Shown here in pieces: positions 62,086 to 64,000 of a stretch of 64,000 nucleotides of DNA. This stretch comes from Curtobacterium sp. MCSS17_007 (GTDB lineage Bacteria; Actinomycetota; Actinomycetes; Actinomycetales; Microbacteriaceae): positions 2,666,001-2,730,000 of the forward strand of contig NZ_CP126257.1 of NCBI RefSeq assembly GCF_003234175.2, in the 5' to 3' direction. The notes under the pieces were generated by a model. The model did not search any database. It was not told the DNA's origin and worked only from the letters and a program-made list of their open reading frames with translations. The position numbers and the translations under genes were made by a program. Position 1 is the first letter of the stretch, and every line of letters begins with the position of its first letter.

Positions 62086-62747
62086 TGCGACGCCTCCTCG
62101 CAGCCCTCGTCGCCTCCGCTTCACTCGCCCTGACCGGCTGCGTCCCAGCAAGCGGCATCCCTGCCGTCGATGCCGGAGGTCTGACCCAGGATGAGGTAGC
62201 GCAGATGTCGACGAAGAGAGAGTTCGACCTGTACAGCGAGCGCTACGCGCAGATGCAGGTGGTCCTCACGGAGGCGCAGCGAGCCGTGCACGTCGGTGAG
62301 TGGTCCTGGATCGGCGGCGACCGGGTGCCGAACACCGGCGGCGACGGCATCGTTCCGCTCCGTGGAGCCAGTCCCGTCAACAGCTACTTCCTGCAGAGTG
62401 ACCGTCTCTGGTCGCCACCGGGAGCGACCGGGGCTTCGCGCGATCTGCAGCCGATGATCGACTACTTCGGGAAGCAGGACTGGTCCTACCGCAAGCGAAC
62501 CATCGGTCGGTACCACGAGGTCTTGGCGGACACGGGAACCGGTTGGTACGTCGAGTACGAGGTGCAGCCCAGTGGGGACTACGGCCTCACCGTGTACAGC
62601 GGGCAGTACTGGACGAACGACAGTCTGGCGCTCACGGAGGCCGTCGGCGGCCGCAACGACGGGGAGTACCCCGAGGAGTCACTCCCCGGCGAGTACCCGC
62701 CGTTCCCGAAGTGGAGCGACCCGACCATCCGACCGCCGAAGATCTGA
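61925..62747 (+). repeat. Direct repeat of about 160 bp at the 3-prime ends of the lipoprotein genes
   Basis: The last about 160 bases of each lipoprotein gene (about 61925-62085 and 62587-62747, offset 662) are close to identical, e.g. TACAGCGGGCAGTACTGGAC in both. The 5-prime halves are far less similar. This suggests recent duplication followed by selection, or gene conversion of the end. Coordinates span both copies. Confidence 0.75.
62085..62747 (+). CDS. Lipoprotein B, paralogue of lipoprotein A
   Basis: 220 residues. Lipobox LTGC after a short signal peptide; then GGLTQDEVAQMSTKREFDLYSERYAQMQVVLTEAQRAVH parallels lipoprotein A. The N-terminal half is roughly half identical to A; the C-terminal end is nearly identical at DNA level too. 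ATG 62085 shares one base with the upstream stop (TGATG). Duplicated lipoproteins after a hydrolase resemble immunity or chaperone genes next to an exported enzyme, but no direct evidence exists. Confidence 0.8.
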   Translation: MRRLLAALVASASLALTGCVPASGIPAVDAGGLTQDEVAQMSTKREFDLYSERYAQMQVVLTEAQRAVHVGEWSWIGGDRVPNTGGDGIVPLRGASPVNSYFLQSDRLWSPPGATGASRDLQPMIDYFGKQDWSYRKRTIGRYHEVLADTGTGWYVEYEVQPSGDYGLTVYSGQYWTNDSLALTEAVGGRNDGEYPEESLPGEYPPFPKWSDPTIRPPKI

Positions 62748-62818
62748 GTACGCATCACGCTCAGTTGCCCGGATGACGCTCCGTGACGACGGCCGTTCCC
62801 CCGCTGAGGAGACGTGCC

Positions 62819-62824
62819 TACGCT
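62819..62824 (+). promoter_or_regulatory. -10 element for peroxiredoxin gene
   Basis: TACGCT, 51 nt before GTG 62876; CGAGGAGA precedes the start. Confidence 0.4.
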
Positions 62825-62875
62825 CCACGCACCGGCCCGTTCGCCGGCGTCCCGACCCGACCCGAGGAGACCGAC

Positions 62876-63547
62876 GTGACCGATCAGACCATCGCCCGCC
62901 AGGTGGACGACTTCAACCAGGGCTTCACCGCCCAGATCGGCCCGGAGCTGTCTGCGGTCTTCGACGGCGAGCAGGCCGACCTGCGCGCCTCGGGTGTGCC
63001 CGACGGGGTCGTCGGCGCGGGCGAGACCGCTCCGGACGCCCGACTGGTCACCCCGACGGGCGAGGAGACCTCGCTCGCGGACACCCGCGGTGACACCCCG
63101 ACCGTCGTCGTCTTCTACCGCGGCGCCTGGTGCCCCTACTGCAACATCACGCTGCGCACGTACCAGCAGGAGCTCCTGCCTGCCCTGCAGGAGCGCGGCG
63201 TGCAGCTCGTCGCCGTGTCGCCGCAGACGCCGGAGGGCGCCGAGCAGTCGATCGCGAACGGCGAGCTCGCCTTCCCGGTGCTCACGGACCCGGAGAACGT
63301 GCTCGCCGGACGCTTCGGCATCGTCACGGAGCCGAGCGCGGCCGCGCGGGCGGCGCACACGCAGCTCGGCTTCGACGTCGCCGACAGCAACGCCGACGAC
63401 ACCGCGGCGATCCCGTTCCCGTCGGTCTTCGTGATCGACGCAGACGGCGTGGTCCGCTTCGCGGACGTGCACGTCGACTACACGACCCGCACCGAGGTCG
63501 CGGACGTCCTGACCGCGGTCGACGAGCTGGTGGTCCCCGCGCACTGA
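62876..63547 (+). CDS. AhpC/TSA-type peroxiredoxin-like protein
   Basis: 223 residues with a thioredoxin fold. The redox motif is FYRGAWCPYCNITLRTYQQEL, a WCPYC site with Cys as peroxidatic residue. An N-terminal 60-residue helical extension precedes it (TIARQVDDFNQGFTAQIGPEL). PFPSVFVIDADGVVRFADVHVDYTTR is the conserved end. It probably reduces peroxides. GAGGAGA precedes GTG 62876. Convergent with a TetR-type regulator gene across a long palindrome. Confidence 0.88.
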   Translation: MTDQTIARQVDDFNQGFTAQIGPELSAVFDGEQADLRASGVPDGVVGAGETAPDARLVTPTGEETSLADTRGDTPTVVVFYRGAWCPYCNITLRTYQQELLPALQERGVQLVAVSPQTPEGAEQSIANGELAFPVLTDPENVLAGRFGIVTEPSAAARAAHTQLGFDVADSNADDTAAIPFPSVFVIDADGVVRFADVHVDYTTRTEVADVLTAVDELVVPAH

Positions 63548-63574
63548 GCGACCGGCTCGCAGCCGTCACGGTTC

Positions 63575-63632
63575 GGACTGGAGGCGCGGTGCGGGTGACG
63601 GACGTCCGTCACCCGCACCGCGCCTCCCGTCC
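63575..63632. repeat. GGGAGGC-type palindromic repeat, copy 10 (long stem)
   Basis: The longest copy: 58 nt that pair end to end apart from one mismatch (GGACTGGAGGC / GCCTCCCGTCC), with the core GGGTGACGGACGTCCGTCACCC. It lies 27 nt after the peroxiredoxin stop and 17 nt from the TetR stop, between convergent genes. Confidence 0.9.
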
Positions 63633-63649
63633 GCGTCGTGGCCCGGCTG

Positions 63650-64000
63650 TCAGGACAGGAGGGCGGTCGCGACCGCGCGAGCGGTCGTCGCGTCCGCAGC
63701 GGGGTCGCGCAGGCGCATCGCCAGCGACCCGGAGACGACGAGCAGCAGCTGTTCGGCGAGCGCCGAGGCACGGTCACCCACGAGCGGCCGGGCCGTCTCG
63801 GTCAGACGCCGACGCAGCGTGCCGGTCTCGCGGTCGAGGACGGCGCGCAGGTCCTCGGGGGCGTCGACGTACTCGGCGGCGGTGCCGAGGAACGCGCACC
63901 AGCGGGAGCCGGTCGGGGTGGACCGGTAGTCGTCGAGGGCGTCGAAGACGGCGAGCAGGCGGCCGCGGTCGTCCGTCGCCCGCTCGAGTGCCCGGTCCCA
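63650..64000 (-). CDS. TetR family regulator, C-terminal part (cut by window end)
   Basis: The visible 116 residues begin WDRALERATDDRGRLLAVFDAL and end TTARAVATALLS. GSRWCAFLGTAAEYVDAPEDLRAVLDRETGTLRRRL and the final helices match the ligand-binding domain of a TetR regulator; the DNA-binding N-terminus lies beyond 64000. Converges on the peroxiredoxin gene, so it is probably not its direct neighbour in regulation. Confidence 0.75.
   Translation of the reverse strand, partial: WDRALERATDDRGRLLAVFDALDDYRSTPTGSRWCAFLGTAAEYVDAPEDLRAVLDRETGTLRRRLTETARPLVGDRASALAEQLLLVVSGSLAMRLRDPAADATTARAVATALLS

Noticed and set aside
59458..62760. Integrated mobile element boundary around the less GC-extreme region.
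   Set aside because: No integrase, transposase, tRNA or target-site duplication is visible; only composition differs, so transfer is left as a possibility.

Overview
The window is very G+C-rich, densely packed DNA that reads as chromosome of a high-GC actinobacterium. A DUF7882-type protein, the type of Asp23/Gls24 cluster, the many genes that appear to be leaderless and the general codon style point to Microbacteriaceae, with Curtobacterium or a close relative as the best guess (inference, not proven by any marker here). I support 59 protein genes, one of them cut by the right edge. I see no rRNA, tRNA, CRISPR array, insertion sequence or prophage.

Layout. 1-12.99 kb: LacI regulator, VOC protein, two coupled alpha/beta hydrolases, a RibD/DHFR-fold protein, type II NADH dehydrogenase, acyltransferase-3, FAD monooxygenase, UbiA prenyltransferase, a divergent EamA/LysR pair and a NarL-type two-component system. 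13-20.1 kb: fructosamine kinase-like gene, then a glycosylation module (GT39 mannosyltransferase-like protein, OmpR regulator, histidine kinase, small membrane protein, GT2-GtrA fusion) whose two glycosyltransferase promoters carry the same direct-repeat site at the same distance from the start codon. 20.4-27.8 kb: an unusually long glutamate synthase large subunit, translationally coupled to an NADPH diflavin reductase instead of the usual GltD. 28-34.3 kb: a 55-residue orphan, a DUF7882 protein and a five-gene mevalonate operon in which every junction overlaps. 34.3-38 kb: a MurE-like ligase and an OhrR-Ohr-dehydrogenase operon. 38-47 kb: DUF4396 membrane protein, sugar MFS transporter, LysM lipoprotein, pgi, and a CsoR-CopZ-CopA copper operon with an intact CsoR operator. 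47.3-52.6 kb: an AraC regulator with an additional half DNA-binding domain, then an eight-gene Asp23/Gls24 envelope-stress cluster that includes CsbD and an Asp23 protein with a long LEA-like tail. 52.8-58.8 kb: oleA-oleBC-oleD (head-to-head olefin/beta-lactone pathway with an OleB-OleC fusion), preceded on the same strand by a RimK-type ATP-grasp ligase fused to a TrkA-C domain. Divergent to that is a retropepsin-like RimB protein. 59.5-62.75 kb: a less GC-extreme, accessory-looking unit of a DUF1023-type hydrolase and two tandem paralogous lipoproteins. The window ends with a thioredoxin-fold peroxiredoxin and the C-terminal part of a TetR regulator.

Three genome-scale features recur. First, a dispersed palindrome (arms GGACGGGAGGCGCGG / CCGCGCCTCCCGTCC) occurs at least ten times in intergenic DNA, mostly right after stop codons and without a T-tract; half copies also lie inside linkers of several proteins. 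Second, at least a dozen genes have a TANNNT-like -10 box ending 6-7 nt before the start codon, as expected for leaderless transcripts. Third, most operons use 4-nt GTGA/ATGA or 1-nt TGATG overlaps.
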